The position numbers were made by a program, and so were the translations under genes. This document shows, in pieces, positions 43,642 to 51,634 of a DNA stretch of 64,000 bases. Source of the DNA: CAIWHR01 sp963781285 (GTDB taxonomy: Bacteria > Pseudomonadota > Gammaproteobacteria > Burkholderiales > Casimicrobiaceae). The stretch spans positions 124,001-188,000 of the forward strand of contig CAWAFI010000023.1 in assembly GCA_963781285.1 (NCBI GenBank), given 5' to 3'. The notes under the pieces are model-generated. The model saw nothing but the letters and a program-made list of their open reading frames with translations. It was not told the origin of the DNA and searched no databases. How positions within the stretch are numbered: the first letter of the stretch is position 1; each line of letters begins with the position of its first letter.

Positions 43642-45281
43642 ACGATCGCCTGCGCGACGACACGATGGCGATGCCGGCGATGACCGATGAATTCGCGACG
43701 ATCGGCTACGGAACCGGCGCACAGGTGGCGCTCGACCCGGCGCGTCTGGGCTTCAAGGCCTGCAACCTGCTGCGGATGGCGCGGCTCGGCCTGCCGGTGC
43801 CGCAGGCGTTCGTGATCGGCACGGAGGCTTGCCGCGCCTACTTCGCGGAAGGCGGGCGCCTGCCGCGTGCGCTGCGCGACGGGATTGCCGCGCAGGTCCA
43901 CGCGCTCGAACGCGCCACCGGCCTCACGCTCGGTAGCGCCCGGCGCCCGCTGCTCGTGTCGATCCGTTCCGGGGCTTCGCTATCGATGCCCGGAATGATG
44001 GAGACAATCCTCGATGTCGGCTTGAACGAAACGAGCGTGCGGGGGCTCCTGCGTTACACCGGCAATCCCCGCCTCGTCTGGGACTCCTGGCGCCGGCTCG
44101 TGCAATCATTCGCCGAGACCGTTCACGGCTGTGCGCCGACTCCGTTCGAAGATCTGGTCCTGCGCGAGCTGGACCGGCAGGGACTTCCGCACGCGCGGGA
44201 CCTCGACTTCGCCAGCCTCGAGCGCCTGGTCAGGGATTCGCTGCAGTTGTTCGAAAAGCTTACCGGACGCGTGTTTCCGCAGTCGCCGTCGGAACAGATC
44301 GAGGCTGCAATAGGCGTCGTCTTCGCGAGTTGGAACGGCGCCAAGGCACGCGAGTATCGGCGGTTGAACGGCATCGCCGACGACCTCGGCACGGCGGTAA
44401 CGATGCAGCGCATGGTCTACGGCAACGCCGGCGGCACGTCGGGTGCCGGCGTTTCGTTCACGCGGAACCCGGCGACCGGCGAGCAGCGGATCTACACCGA
44501 CTTCCTGTTCAACGCGCAAGGCGAGGATGTCGTTTCCGGGCGCAGCTGCGCAAACGACTCGGCATCGCTTGCCGCGGTATTGCCCGAGATCGACCGCGAA
44601 ATCGCCCGCGTCGCGCAGGTGCTCGAGCGCGAGTTTGGCGATGCCCAGGAATTCGAGTTCACCGTGCAGGATGGCAAGCTCTACTTGCTGCAGACCCGGA
44701 CCGCCAAGCGCACACCGCTGGCCGCGTTGCGAATTGCGGTCGAGCAGGTGGCGCAGGGAACGCTTACCGAAGATGAAGCGCTGGAGCGCCTTGCCGTGGT
44801 GGACCTCGACGCCATCGAGGTCGCCCGGATCGAGAGCGGGTCGGGGGCAGCGCCCATCGCCAACGGCATCGCGGCAAGCGTCGGCGTTGCGACGGGAGCG
44901 GTTGCACTCGACCCGGAAACGGCCGCGCGCTTTGCTGCCGCCGGGCGTGCCGCCATCCTCGTCCGCCACGCGATCGCTACCGACGATATCGGCGGCATCG
45001 CCGCCGCCGCCGGGATCGTGACGGCCACCGGCGGACGCACGTCGCACGCCGCCGTCGTGGCGCGGCAGCTGGGCAAGGTGTGCGTCGTGGGCTGCGAGGG
45101 GCTGGCGGTGGACCTGCGGGCGCGTCGTTGCTCGTTCACGGACGCGGCGTTCAGCGAGGGCGACACTCTCAGCGTCGCCGGTGACACCGGCGCGATCTAC
45201 GCCGGCCCCGTGCATGTCGTGGTCGAGAAGCCGACGGTGCTGCTGGCCGAGGTCGGCCGGTGGCGAGAGCGAACGCGATAG
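43638..45281 (+). CDS. PPDK-like protein lacking the PEP/pyruvate-binding barrel
   Basis: A 547-residue relative of pyruvate phosphate dikinase. The N-terminal ATP-grasp part is recognisable (LGFKACNLLRMARLGLPVPQ; LVSIRSGASLSMPGMMETIL; MVYGNAGGTSGAGVSFTRNPATGE). The swivelling phosphohistidine domain follows with TGGRTSHAAVVARQLGK (His near residue 470). The chain ends about 75 residues later; true PPDK (about 870-890 residues) continues with a TIM barrel that binds PEP and pyruvate. The protein could still autophosphorylate its histidine from ATP but cannot complete the known reaction alone. Its ATG overlaps the PhoU-like stop by 4 bp, indicating a functional pair. There is no sign of a deletion scar. 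Confidence 0.82.
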   Translation: MNDRLRDDTMAMPAMTDEFATIGYGTGAQVALDPARLGFKACNLLRMARLGLPVPQAFVIGTEACRAYFAEGGRLPRALRDGIAAQVHALERATGLTLGSARRPLLVSIRSGASLSMPGMMETILDVGLNETSVRGLLRYTGNPRLVWDSWRRLVQSFAETVHGCAPTPFEDLVLRELDRQGLPHARDLDFASLERLVRDSLQLFEKLTGRVFPQSPSEQIEAAIGVVFASWNGAKAREYRRLNGIADDLGTAVTMQRMVYGNAGGTSGAGVSFTRNPATGEQRIYTDFLFNAQGEDVVSGRSCANDSASLAAVLPEIDREIARVAQVLEREFGDAQEFEFTVQDGKLYLLQTRTAKRTPLAALRIAVEQVAQGTLTEDEALERLAVVDLDAIEVARIESGSGAAPIANGIAASVGVATGAVALDPETAARFAAAGRAAILVRHAIATDDIGGIAAAAGIVTATGGRTSHAAVVARQLGKVCVVGCEGLAVDLRARRCSFTDAAFSEGDTLSVAGDTGAIYAGPVHVVVEKPTVLLAEVGRWRERTR

Positions 45282-45311
45282 CGCGTGCAGGCGACGCAAA
45301 GCTCGCGTCGG

Positions 45312-46187
45312 TCATGCCATCGCCGTTGGCGTAACCGCCCCCCGCTCCGGGACCATTGCCGCGCCAACGGCGTGCGTGGCAACGGCCGAAAGCACGCCGC
45401 AGGCTATCGCCAATGCACGCTCCTCGAGACCATGGCAAAGCACTGAGTCGCCCCGAGGATCCACTTCGACGATCATCGTCCCTTCCGCAACACGCGCGCC
45501 GCGCGCCGATATCCCGCGCAGCACACCGGCGATCGGTGCCGCAATGAAACTATTGCCCACGGCTGCGACCTGCTCGCCCTCTCGAACGCGATCACCAATC
45601 CGCCGGCTGGTTGCGAAGCGGCCCGGATGCGGTGCGCATACGAAGCGTTCGCGGCCCGCGCCGCCAAGTAGCGGGATGTCGCCTGCGTCCGGCGACGTGG
45701 GGCCGTCCATGACGACGGCGCCGAGCCTCTCGCCGGACACGGACTCGACCGCCAGATCCACACCGGAGCCGGCGACGAAGCCCGGGCCGATCCCGATCGT
45801 CAGCGCGCCGGCGGGCGCGCGCGGCTTCGGGCCCTCGCAATCGAAGCGCTTGCGCGTCCGGGCATCGATGATCGCGACGGGCGGCAGCGCGGCGGCGACG
45901 CCCGCCCACGACCACGTCGTGGCCGCAATCAGCCGTTCGCTGTGCAGCACGGCGGGAATGCTCTTCACGCTCGAACAGAATACGGCGGCCTCGCCGTCGA
46001 GCTCGGCGTTGCCGAGGTACCACGCATCGGTGAACGCCATCCCGCGGCGCGCCCAGGGCGGGTCGATGTCGTCGCAGACGACGATGGCGAAGCCGGCCCG
46101 ATGCAGCAAGACCGCCACCGCCGAACCGACGTCATCCGCTCCGACAACGATCGCGACCCGGCGCGACCACGCGTCACTCGCTCGCAT
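45312..46187 (-). CDS. yqeB: YqeB/EF2563-family protein (Mo-hydroxylase accessory type)
   Basis: A 291-residue protein of the EF2563/YqeB family, described elsewhere as part of a selenium-dependent molybdenum hydroxylase maturation system. The Rossmann-like N-terminus is VAIVVGADDVGSAVAVLL. The middle carries LTIGIGPGFVAGSGVDLAVE, and the C-terminus is biotinyl-like: RIGDRVREGEQVAAVG, FIAAPIAGVLRGI and VEVDPRGDSVLCHG. No molybdenum hydroxylase, xdhC, mocA or selD/selA genes are in the window, so it is an orphan here. It converges with the PPDK-like gene across 30 bp. Confidence 0.82.
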   Translation of the reverse strand: MRASDAWSRRVAIVVGADDVGSAVAVLLHRAGFAIVVCDDIDPPWARRGMAFTDAWYLGNAELDGEAAVFCSSVKSIPAVLHSERLIAATTWSWAGVAAALPPVAIIDARTRKRFDCEGPKPRAPAGALTIGIGPGFVAGSGVDLAVESVSGERLGAVVMDGPTSPDAGDIPLLGGAGRERFVCAPHPGRFATSRRIGDRVREGEQVAAVGNSFIAAPIAGVLRGISARGARVAEGTMIVEVDPRGDSVLCHGLEERALAIACGVLSAVATHAVGAAMVPERGAVTPTAMA

Positions 46188-46349
46188 GGTGTCACCCGAA
46201 GAATGACGGGCCGCACTGGAAGGGGAGCGACCCGAGATGTTACTTGTGCCCGGAGAGAATCTTCCGTCGCCGATGATCGCCGTGCGATATTGCCGGATGA
46301 AGACAGGTTCCGAAATCGCGCCGGTTCCCGGCGTGAAAGGCCGGCAGTT

Positions 46350-46580
46350 TCAGCGATGGCGCTGCGCGAGCGCGTCGCGCGTGCGGCGGCTCGCGAACAG
46401 GATCAGGTAATCAGTGATCCGGGCTCCCTCGCGAAGCCGCGCGAACTCGCCTTCGTAGATTTCCTTGACTTCGGCCACTGGCCGGGAGGTTTCCCGGGCC
46501 AGCGTTTCGATGACATTGATGCTGACTGCTTCCTGATCATCGTCGGTGTAGAGCCTGGCCACAGTGCTTCTCCGCTTCAT
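46350..46580 (-). CDS. Small DUF3562-type protein
   Basis: A 76-residue cytosolic protein starting MKRRSTVARLYTDDDQ, with GGAGAT 3 bp upstream of the ATG. The core IETLARETSRPVAEVKEIYEGEFARL and TDYLILFASRRTRDAL match the DUF3562 pattern I know from betaproteobacteria. No function is known. An alternative start 17 codons upstream has no comparable ribosome site. It lies alone between yqeB and a decayed corA. Confidence 0.65.
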   Translation of the reverse strand: MKRRSTVARLYTDDDQEAVSINVIETLARETSRPVAEVKEIYEGEFARLREGARITDYLILFASRRTRDALAQRHR

Positions 46581-46834
46581 GATCTCCGCGCACGCCACCG
46601 GATCGTTGATTGCCGATGGCGCCCCAGGCACGCGGCCCGTGAGGATCGCTCGCGCAAGCCCGTGCAGCGCTCATTTTACGGCAGCGTATCGCGCACAAAA
46701 TTGTTTTTGCACGGAGTTTGATGTCATCTTCCCGTAACAAACTTCGGCTGCCATGCAATTCAAGTACTTGTACTGGAATTCTCATACCGCGTCGCAGATG
46801 CGCCACACGACAGTCGTCGACCGCGCGACGGAAA
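46581..46834. other. Spacer with an AT-richer patch
   Basis: No gene was recognised between the DUF3562 start codon and the first corA remnant. Bases 46680-46740 are distinctly richer in A and T than the rest of the window (for example CAAAATTGTTTTTGC at 46693-46707). CAAGTACTTG near 46760 is a 10-bp palindrome. This may hold the promoter of the DUF3562 gene on the minus strand or of the former corA on the plus strand. Confidence 0.3.
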
Positions 46835-47146
46835 CGAAGAGGGCGCGGGCTTGCGTGCGGGTTCGTGTTCTCTCCGAACGCCGCAGGCAGGCCGATGGGT
46901 TCGCCGGAGGCACGCCGGATCCAGAATGGACCGGATCGAGGACAACCTGCTCGCCGACCGTCTCGCCTGCTCACGGTTTTCACGGTGCTCGCGCTGCCGA
47001 TCAACATCATCGCCGGACTGTTCGGGATGAACGTCGGCGGTATTCCACTGAGTCAGGACGAGCGCGGATTCTGGACCATTGTCGGCATCGTCTCGGCGTT
47101 CACAGTGCCCGCGCTCTGGGTCGTGCTGCGCCGGCGCCGCAATTAG
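46835..47146 (+). pseudogene. corA/zntB-type metal transporter, collapsed pseudogene
   Basis: Pieces of a CorA-family divalent-cation transporter survive in two frames. An N-terminal-like fragment (LACGFVFSPNAAGRPM, near 46850-46897) and RMDRIEDNLLADRL (46923-46964) are followed, after a frame change at 46965, by LLTVFTVLALPINIIAGLFG, then MNVGGIPLSQDERGFW and a last membrane helix. The GMNVGGIP pore-entrance motif is intact. About 120 residues that normally separate the E-D-N-L-L helix from the first membrane helix, and much of the N-terminal domain, are missing. These internal deletions and the frame change mean it is not functional. Confidence 0.7.
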
Positions 47147-47174
47147 GGCCCAGGCGCCCGGCCTCTATCGCCGG

Positions 47175-47627
47175 TCAGACGAAGTCGGGCCCGATCACTA
47201 CGCGCAGCACGACCGACGATGCGCCACTCTTGTCGCGATTGGTGAGCCACCAGACGGCGCCTTTCTTGATCGACCAATAGGCTTCCTCGCCGGAGAGCAG
47301 GAACGATGCGACTGCACCGAGCGTCGGCTGATGTCCGACGACGACTACGGCCTCGCGCGAGTCGGGCCAGTTCGCCGCGGCGAGCACTGCAGATGCCGCA
47401 GCGCCCGGTCCGATCTCCTCGGCGGTCTTGAATTTGCGTTTCAGCGCGAGCGCGGTCTGTTGCGCGCGGTCGGCAGGCGAGACGAGGATCCGCGCCGTAT
47501 CAGGCAGGTGGCGATCGAGCCACTCGCCCATCCGCTCGGCCTGCTTGATGCCCTTCGCGGTGAGCCGGCGTCCCAAGTCGGGCTCGCCCGGTTCCGCTTC
47601 CGCATGGCGCCAGAGGATCAGGTCCAT
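47175..47627 (-). CDS. sixA: Phosphohistidine phosphatase SixA
   Basis: A 150-residue histidine-phosphatase-superfamily enzyme that removes phosphate from phosphohistidine in phosphotransfer proteins. It starts MDLILWRHAEAEPG with the catalytic RHG-type motif reading RHA, then PDLGRRLTAKGIKQAERM, ILVSPADRAQQTAL and the second histidine in VVVGHQPTLG. The ATG lies 2 bp after the ppk1 stop, so the two are translationally coupled. Its possible targets in this window include the phosphohistidine of the PPDK-like protein or ChpA; this is inference only. Confidence 0.9.
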   Translation of the reverse strand: MDLILWRHAEAEPGEPDLGRRLTAKGIKQAERMGEWLDRHLPDTARILVSPADRAQQTALALKRKFKTAEEIGPGAAASAVLAAANWPDSREAVVVVGHQPTLGAVASFLLSGEEAYWSIKKGAVWWLTNRDKSGASSVVLRVVIGPDFV

Positions 47628-47629
47628 TG

Positions 47630-49840
47630 TCAGTCGGATTCTTCCGCCTGGCGCATCCGCATGAGCAGGTCCGTCTGCGCGGAACGCGGTTGCGCACGAC
47701 CGCGCAACTTCGTCCGGGTCCACGTGCCATCCGACCCAAGGTCCCAGGCATCGCGACTGTCGGCGAGATAGGCCTCCAATCCCTCGTCGACGACCCGCTT
47801 CGCCAGCGCCGGGTCGCGCACCGGGAACGCGACCTCGATCCGGCGAAACAGGTTGCGGCCCATCCAGTCGGCCGAAGAGAGCCACACGTCCGGTTCCCCG
47901 CCATTCTCGAAATACCAGACGCGATGGTGCTCGAGGAAGCGGCCGAGGATCGATCGCACGCGGATGTTCTCGGACAGCCCCGGCACGCCGGGGCGCAGTG
48001 CGCATGCACCGCGGACGATGAGGTCGATCTTCACGCCGGCCTGCGCCGCGGCGTAGAGCGCGCGTATCACCCCTTCTTCAAGCAATGCGTTCATCTTGGC
48101 CGCAATCCGCGCCGGGCGGCCGTCACGCGCGTGCTTCATTTCACGCCGGATCATGTCGATGACGCGCCGGTGCATCGTAAAGGGCGCGAGCAGCAGATGC
48201 TTCATCCGTCCCGCCCTGGCAAGGCTCGTGATGTGCATGAACACTTCGTTGACGTCGGCGCAAAGGGCGGGGTCGGCGGTCAGGAGGCCGAAGTCCGTGT
48301 ACAGGCGGGTCGTGCGCGGATGATAGTTGCCGGTTCCGAGATGAGCGTATGGATGGAGCCGCATGATGCCGTGCGCATCGCGCTCGCGGCGGATCAGGAG
48401 TGCCAGCTTGGCATGCGTCTTGAGGCCGAACACGCCGTATACGACCTGCGCACCCGCCTGCTCCAGGCGCTCCGCCCAGTTGATGTTCGCTTCCTCGTCG
48501 AAGCGCGCCATCAGCTCGACGACGACGGTCACTTCCTTGCCGCGCTTGGCAGCGTCGATCAGCGCTTCCATCAGCACCGAATTGACGCCGGTGCGATAGA
48601 CGGTCTGCTTGATCGCGACCACGTCGGGGTCTGCGGCGGCGCAGCGGATGAACTCGACGACAGGCTCGAACGACTGGTACGGATGGTGCAGGAGGATGTC
48701 GTGCTGGCGAATCGCGGCCAGGATGTCAGGCTGATCGCGCAGCCGGTCAGGGAGCCCCGGGACGAACGGTGCATACGTGAGCGCATCCGCGTCGACCTGG
48801 TCGATCAGCGACGCCAGCCGCGCAATGTTGACCGGACCATCGCAGCGGTACAGGTCGGACTGCGCCAGCTCGAACTGCTGCAACAGGAACTGCGCGATCG
48901 ATGCCGGGCAGTTGGCGGCCACCTCGAGTCGCACCGCCGATCCGAACTGCCGGTGTGGCAGCTCGCCCTGCAATGCCTGGCGCAGGTTCTTCACCTCTTC
49001 CTCGTCGATCCAGAGATCGGCATCGCGCGTCACCCGGAATTGCGCGTAGTTGACGACGCTGCGCCCGGGAAACAGATCGGCAAGATGGGCGTGAATCACC
49101 GACGAGAGCATCACGAACGCGTTGTCGTGGCCCGAGACCTCGCGCGGGAGCCGGATGATGCGGGGCAGCACGCGCGGCGCCTTGACGATCGCAATCGCCG
49201 TCTCGCGACCGAACGCATCGTGGCCGGACAGTTCGATCACAAAGTTGAGACTCTTGTTGACGACCTGCGGAAACGGATGCGCCGGATCGAGCCCGATCGG
49301 CGTGAGCAGCGGGCGGACTTCCTGCTGGAAATAGCCGGACGCCCACGCCCGTTCCGCCGCCGTGAACTCGGTGCGGCGCACGAGCCGGACCCCGGCCTTC
49401 TCCAGTGCCGGCAGCACGGCCTCGTTCAGCGTGCGGTATTGGTCGACGATCAGCGCGCGCGCCTCGTCGCCGATCCGGTCGAAGAGACTTCGTGCCTCCT
49501 GCAGCGACATACCCGCGGGGGGAACCTTCGCGCGGAGCTGTTCCTTCACGCCGGCCACCCGGATCTCGAAGAATTCGTCGAGATTGCTGCCGACGATGCA
49601 AAGAAAACGCAGGCGCTCGAGCAACGGAACTTCGGGATCCTCGGCAAGGGCGAGGACGCGACGATTGAAGGCGAGCAGCGACAGCTCGCGATTGATCGCG
49701 GACGTATCGGGTCCCGGCAAGGGGGCGCGCACCGCAGCGGGCGGCGTCGGGCCCGCTGATGGTGTGACGACCGCCGGCGCTGCGGCGGCCGGCGCGGGGG
49801 GCGTTACGGCCACAGGGGGTGGGGCAGAATGGGCATCCAT
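47630..49840 (-). CDS. ppk1: Polyphosphate kinase 1 (PPK1) with Pro/Ala-rich leader
   Basis: Synthesises polyphosphate from ATP through a phosphohistidine. The 736-residue protein has the N-terminal INRELSLLAFNRRVL domain, DNAFVMLSSVIHAHL, and the catalytic C-terminal phospholipase-D-like halves with GLKTHAKLALLIRR (active histidine) and FLEHHRVWYFENGG (second histidine). The first 45 residues are rich in proline and alanine (PPPVAVTPPAPAAAAP), which is unusual for PPK1 and may be a disordered extension; a later start cannot be excluded. It is coupled to sixA and lies about 105 bp downstream of dnaQ on the same strand. Confidence 0.93.
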   Translation of the reverse strand: MDAHSAPPPVAVTPPAPAAAAPAVVTPSAGPTPPAAVRAPLPGPDTSAINRELSLLAFNRRVLALAEDPEVPLLERLRFLCIVGSNLDEFFEIRVAGVKEQLRAKVPPAGMSLQEARSLFDRIGDEARALIVDQYRTLNEAVLPALEKAGVRLVRRTEFTAAERAWASGYFQQEVRPLLTPIGLDPAHPFPQVVNKSLNFVIELSGHDAFGRETAIAIVKAPRVLPRIIRLPREVSGHDNAFVMLSSVIHAHLADLFPGRSVVNYAQFRVTRDADLWIDEEEVKNLRQALQGELPHRQFGSAVRLEVAANCPASIAQFLLQQFELAQSDLYRCDGPVNIARLASLIDQVDADALTYAPFVPGLPDRLRDQPDILAAIRQHDILLHHPYQSFEPVVEFIRCAAADPDVVAIKQTVYRTGVNSVLMEALIDAAKRGKEVTVVVELMARFDEEANINWAERLEQAGAQVVYGVFGLKTHAKLALLIRRERDAHGIMRLHPYAHLGTGNYHPRTTRLYTDFGLLTADPALCADVNEVFMHITSLARAGRMKHLLLAPFTMHRRVIDMIRREMKHARDGRPARIAAKMNALLEEGVIRALYAAAQAGVKIDLIVRGACALRPGVPGLSENIRVRSILGRFLEHHRVWYFENGGEPDVWLSSADWMGRNLFRRIEVAFPVRDPALAKRVVDEGLEAYLADSRDAWDLGSDGTWTRTKLRGRAQPRSAQTDLLMRMRQAEESD

Positions 49841-49944
49841 GAGGATGACGGCAGAATGTGACAGCGATGTTACGCGACGGCCACTGTCGCATTCTACCCC
49901 TCGCGCCAAGACGCCGGCCTTGCGGCGCCGACCTCCCGGATGCG

Positions 49945-50679
49945 TCAGACCTGGCCGGCCATTTCGAGCGCAAGCCAGATGCAGCGGCCCTTGGAGTCGG
50001 TGTCCAGCGCGACGAGATAGTCGCGATGCGCGGCCTCCTCCTGTGCGCTCGGCTGAATTATTTTGACTGGTCGGCGGGGGACCGCGTTCCACGGCTCGAC
50101 CTCGCCCGCCGGTTCGCCGGCGACGCGTGGCAGCGGTGCCGCGAGATCGATCGTCAGGCTTTCCTGGCCCCGCGTCATCGCAAGCCAGACTTCCGCCAGG
50201 AGCTGCGCGTCGAGCAGCGCACCGTGCAGCGTTCGGTGTGCGTTGTCGATGCCGAAGCGGTCGCATAGCGCATCGAGGCTGTTGCGCTTGCCGGGAAACA
50301 TCTCGCGCGCAAGCGCCAGCGTATCGGTGAGCTTCGCGTACATGCTGCGGCAGTCGCCGTGTCCGGCGAGCCCGAGTTCGACGTCGAGGAAAGCGACGTC
50401 GAACGGAGCGTTGTGGATGATCCACTCGGCGCCGCGCGCGAAATCGAGAAATTCGGCGGCGATGTCGCGGAATTTCGGCTTGCCCCTCAAGTCGTCCCAC
50501 GTCCGGCCGTGCACCTCGGTCGCGCCGAAGTCGATTTCGCGCTCCGGATCGACGTGGAACTGAATCGTGCGGCCCGTCGCGCGACGGTCGACGATCTCGA
50601 GGCCGGCAAGTTCGATGATCCGGTGGCCCAGCTGCGGGTCGAGTCCTGTGGTTTCGGTGTCGAGGATGATCTGCCGCAT
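49945..50679 (-). CDS. dnaQ: DNA polymerase III epsilon subunit (3'-5' exonuclease)
   Basis: A 244-residue proofreading exonuclease of the replicative polymerase. All three DEDDh motifs are present: ExoI ILDTETTGLDP at residue 5, ExoII HNAPFDVAFLDVEL (near residue 96) and ExoIII HRTLHGALLDAQLLAEVW (near residue 150). A C-terminal tail of about 65 residues would bind the alpha subunit. The start overlaps no other gene and is 3 bp beyond the PP2C stop, so it is co-transcribed with the kinase/phosphatase genes. rnhA, its common neighbour elsewhere, is absent here. Confidence 0.95.
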   Translation of the reverse strand: MRQIILDTETTGLDPQLGHRIIELAGLEIVDRRATGRTIQFHVDPEREIDFGATEVHGRTWDDLRGKPKFRDIAAEFLDFARGAEWIIHNAPFDVAFLDVELGLAGHGDCRSMYAKLTDTLALAREMFPGKRNSLDALCDRFGIDNAHRTLHGALLDAQLLAEVWLAMTRGQESLTIDLAAPLPRVAGEPAGEVEPWNAVPRRPVKIIQPSAQEEAAHRDYLVALDTDSKGRCIWLALEMAGQV

Positions 50680-50682
50680 GAG

Positions 50683-51603
50683 TCATTTCCGGTAGCGCTG
50701 GATCGTCGCCTGGATCTCGGCGATCGCGCGCTCGATCTCGTCGTCGGAGAGGTCGCGCTGGACGCCCTTGCGGTCGGTCAGCGTCAGCGTATGGTCGATC
50801 TGCGTCTGGAATTCGCCGAGGCCGAGTGTCTCGGTGATCGTCGTCGACGGCTCGTCGGTGAGCGTCTCCGGGCCCCAGCGGACGACGATCGCCGAAAGGT
50901 TGTCACCGTCGGGGCCGCCGCGCTTCTCCGCCTCGCGCATCATCTGTGGTGCTGTCTTGAGGATCGGCGTCGAGGTGAGCCACGTCGCGATCTCCTCCTT
51001 GGTCATGACGCTCCACAGGCCGTCCGTGCACATGACGATGACGTCGCCGTTGCGCAGCGGCGTGCGTTTGCCGAGGTCGATCACCGGGTCGACGAGGCCC
51101 CCTAGGCAGCTGAAGATCTTGTTGCGGTCGGGGTGCTCGGCCACGTCGTTGGCACCGATGATCCCCTGATCGACGAGATACTGGACTTTCGAGTGATCCT
51201 TCGTCTGGCCGATCAACCCGCCCTGCCGGTAGACGTAGAGGCGCGAATCGCCGACGTGCGCCCAATACGCGTGGCCCGCCTGCACGATGCACGCGACGCA
51301 TGTCGTGCGCGGCGTCTCCAGCATCGAGAACTGGTTGGCATAGGAGCCCAATGCGGCATGCCCGCGCAGCATTGAATCCTGAAGGAACTTGAGCGGGTTC
51401 TTGAGTATCGGCTTCGCCTCCTGCTGGAAGCGCTCGATAAACAGCCGCACGGCGATCTGCGCGGCGATCTCGCCGCCGGCGTGTCCGCCCATGCCGTCGG
51501 CGACGACGAGCAGCAGGGTGTCGCGGCTGTACGTATACGCGATCCGGTCCTGGTTGACCTTGCGCGAACCCTTGCGGGATTCCTGGAAGATCGTGAACCG
51601 CAT
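50683..51603 (-). CDS. PP2C-family protein serine/threonine phosphatase
   Basis: A 306-residue metal-dependent phosphatase that would counteract the kinase encoded just upstream. PPM motifs are MRFTIFQESRKGSRKVNQDR, VVADGMGGHAGGE (near residue 34), VGDSRLYVYR, VMCTDGLWSVM and GDNLSAIVVRW. The C-terminal 60 residues (DLSDDEIERAIAEIQATIQ) form an extra helical tail outside the catalytic core. It lies 31 bp downstream of the kinase gene and 3 bp before dnaQ. The kinase/PP2C pair divergent from yicC is a conserved betaproteobacterial module, as I recall it. Confidence 0.92.
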   Translation of the reverse strand: MRFTIFQESRKGSRKVNQDRIAYTYSRDTLLLVVADGMGGHAGGEIAAQIAVRLFIERFQQEAKPILKNPLKFLQDSMLRGHAALGSYANQFSMLETPRTTCVACIVQAGHAYWAHVGDSRLYVYRQGGLIGQTKDHSKVQYLVDQGIIGANDVAEHPDRNKIFSCLGGLVDPVIDLGKRTPLRNGDVIVMCTDGLWSVMTKEEIATWLTSTPILKTAPQMMREAEKRGGPDGDNLSAIVVRWGPETLTDEPSTTITETLGLGEFQTQIDHTLTLTDRKGVQRDLSDDEIERAIAEIQATIQRYRK

Positions 51604-51634
51604 TGAAAGCCGCGATCGCCGAAGGCGAGACGCG

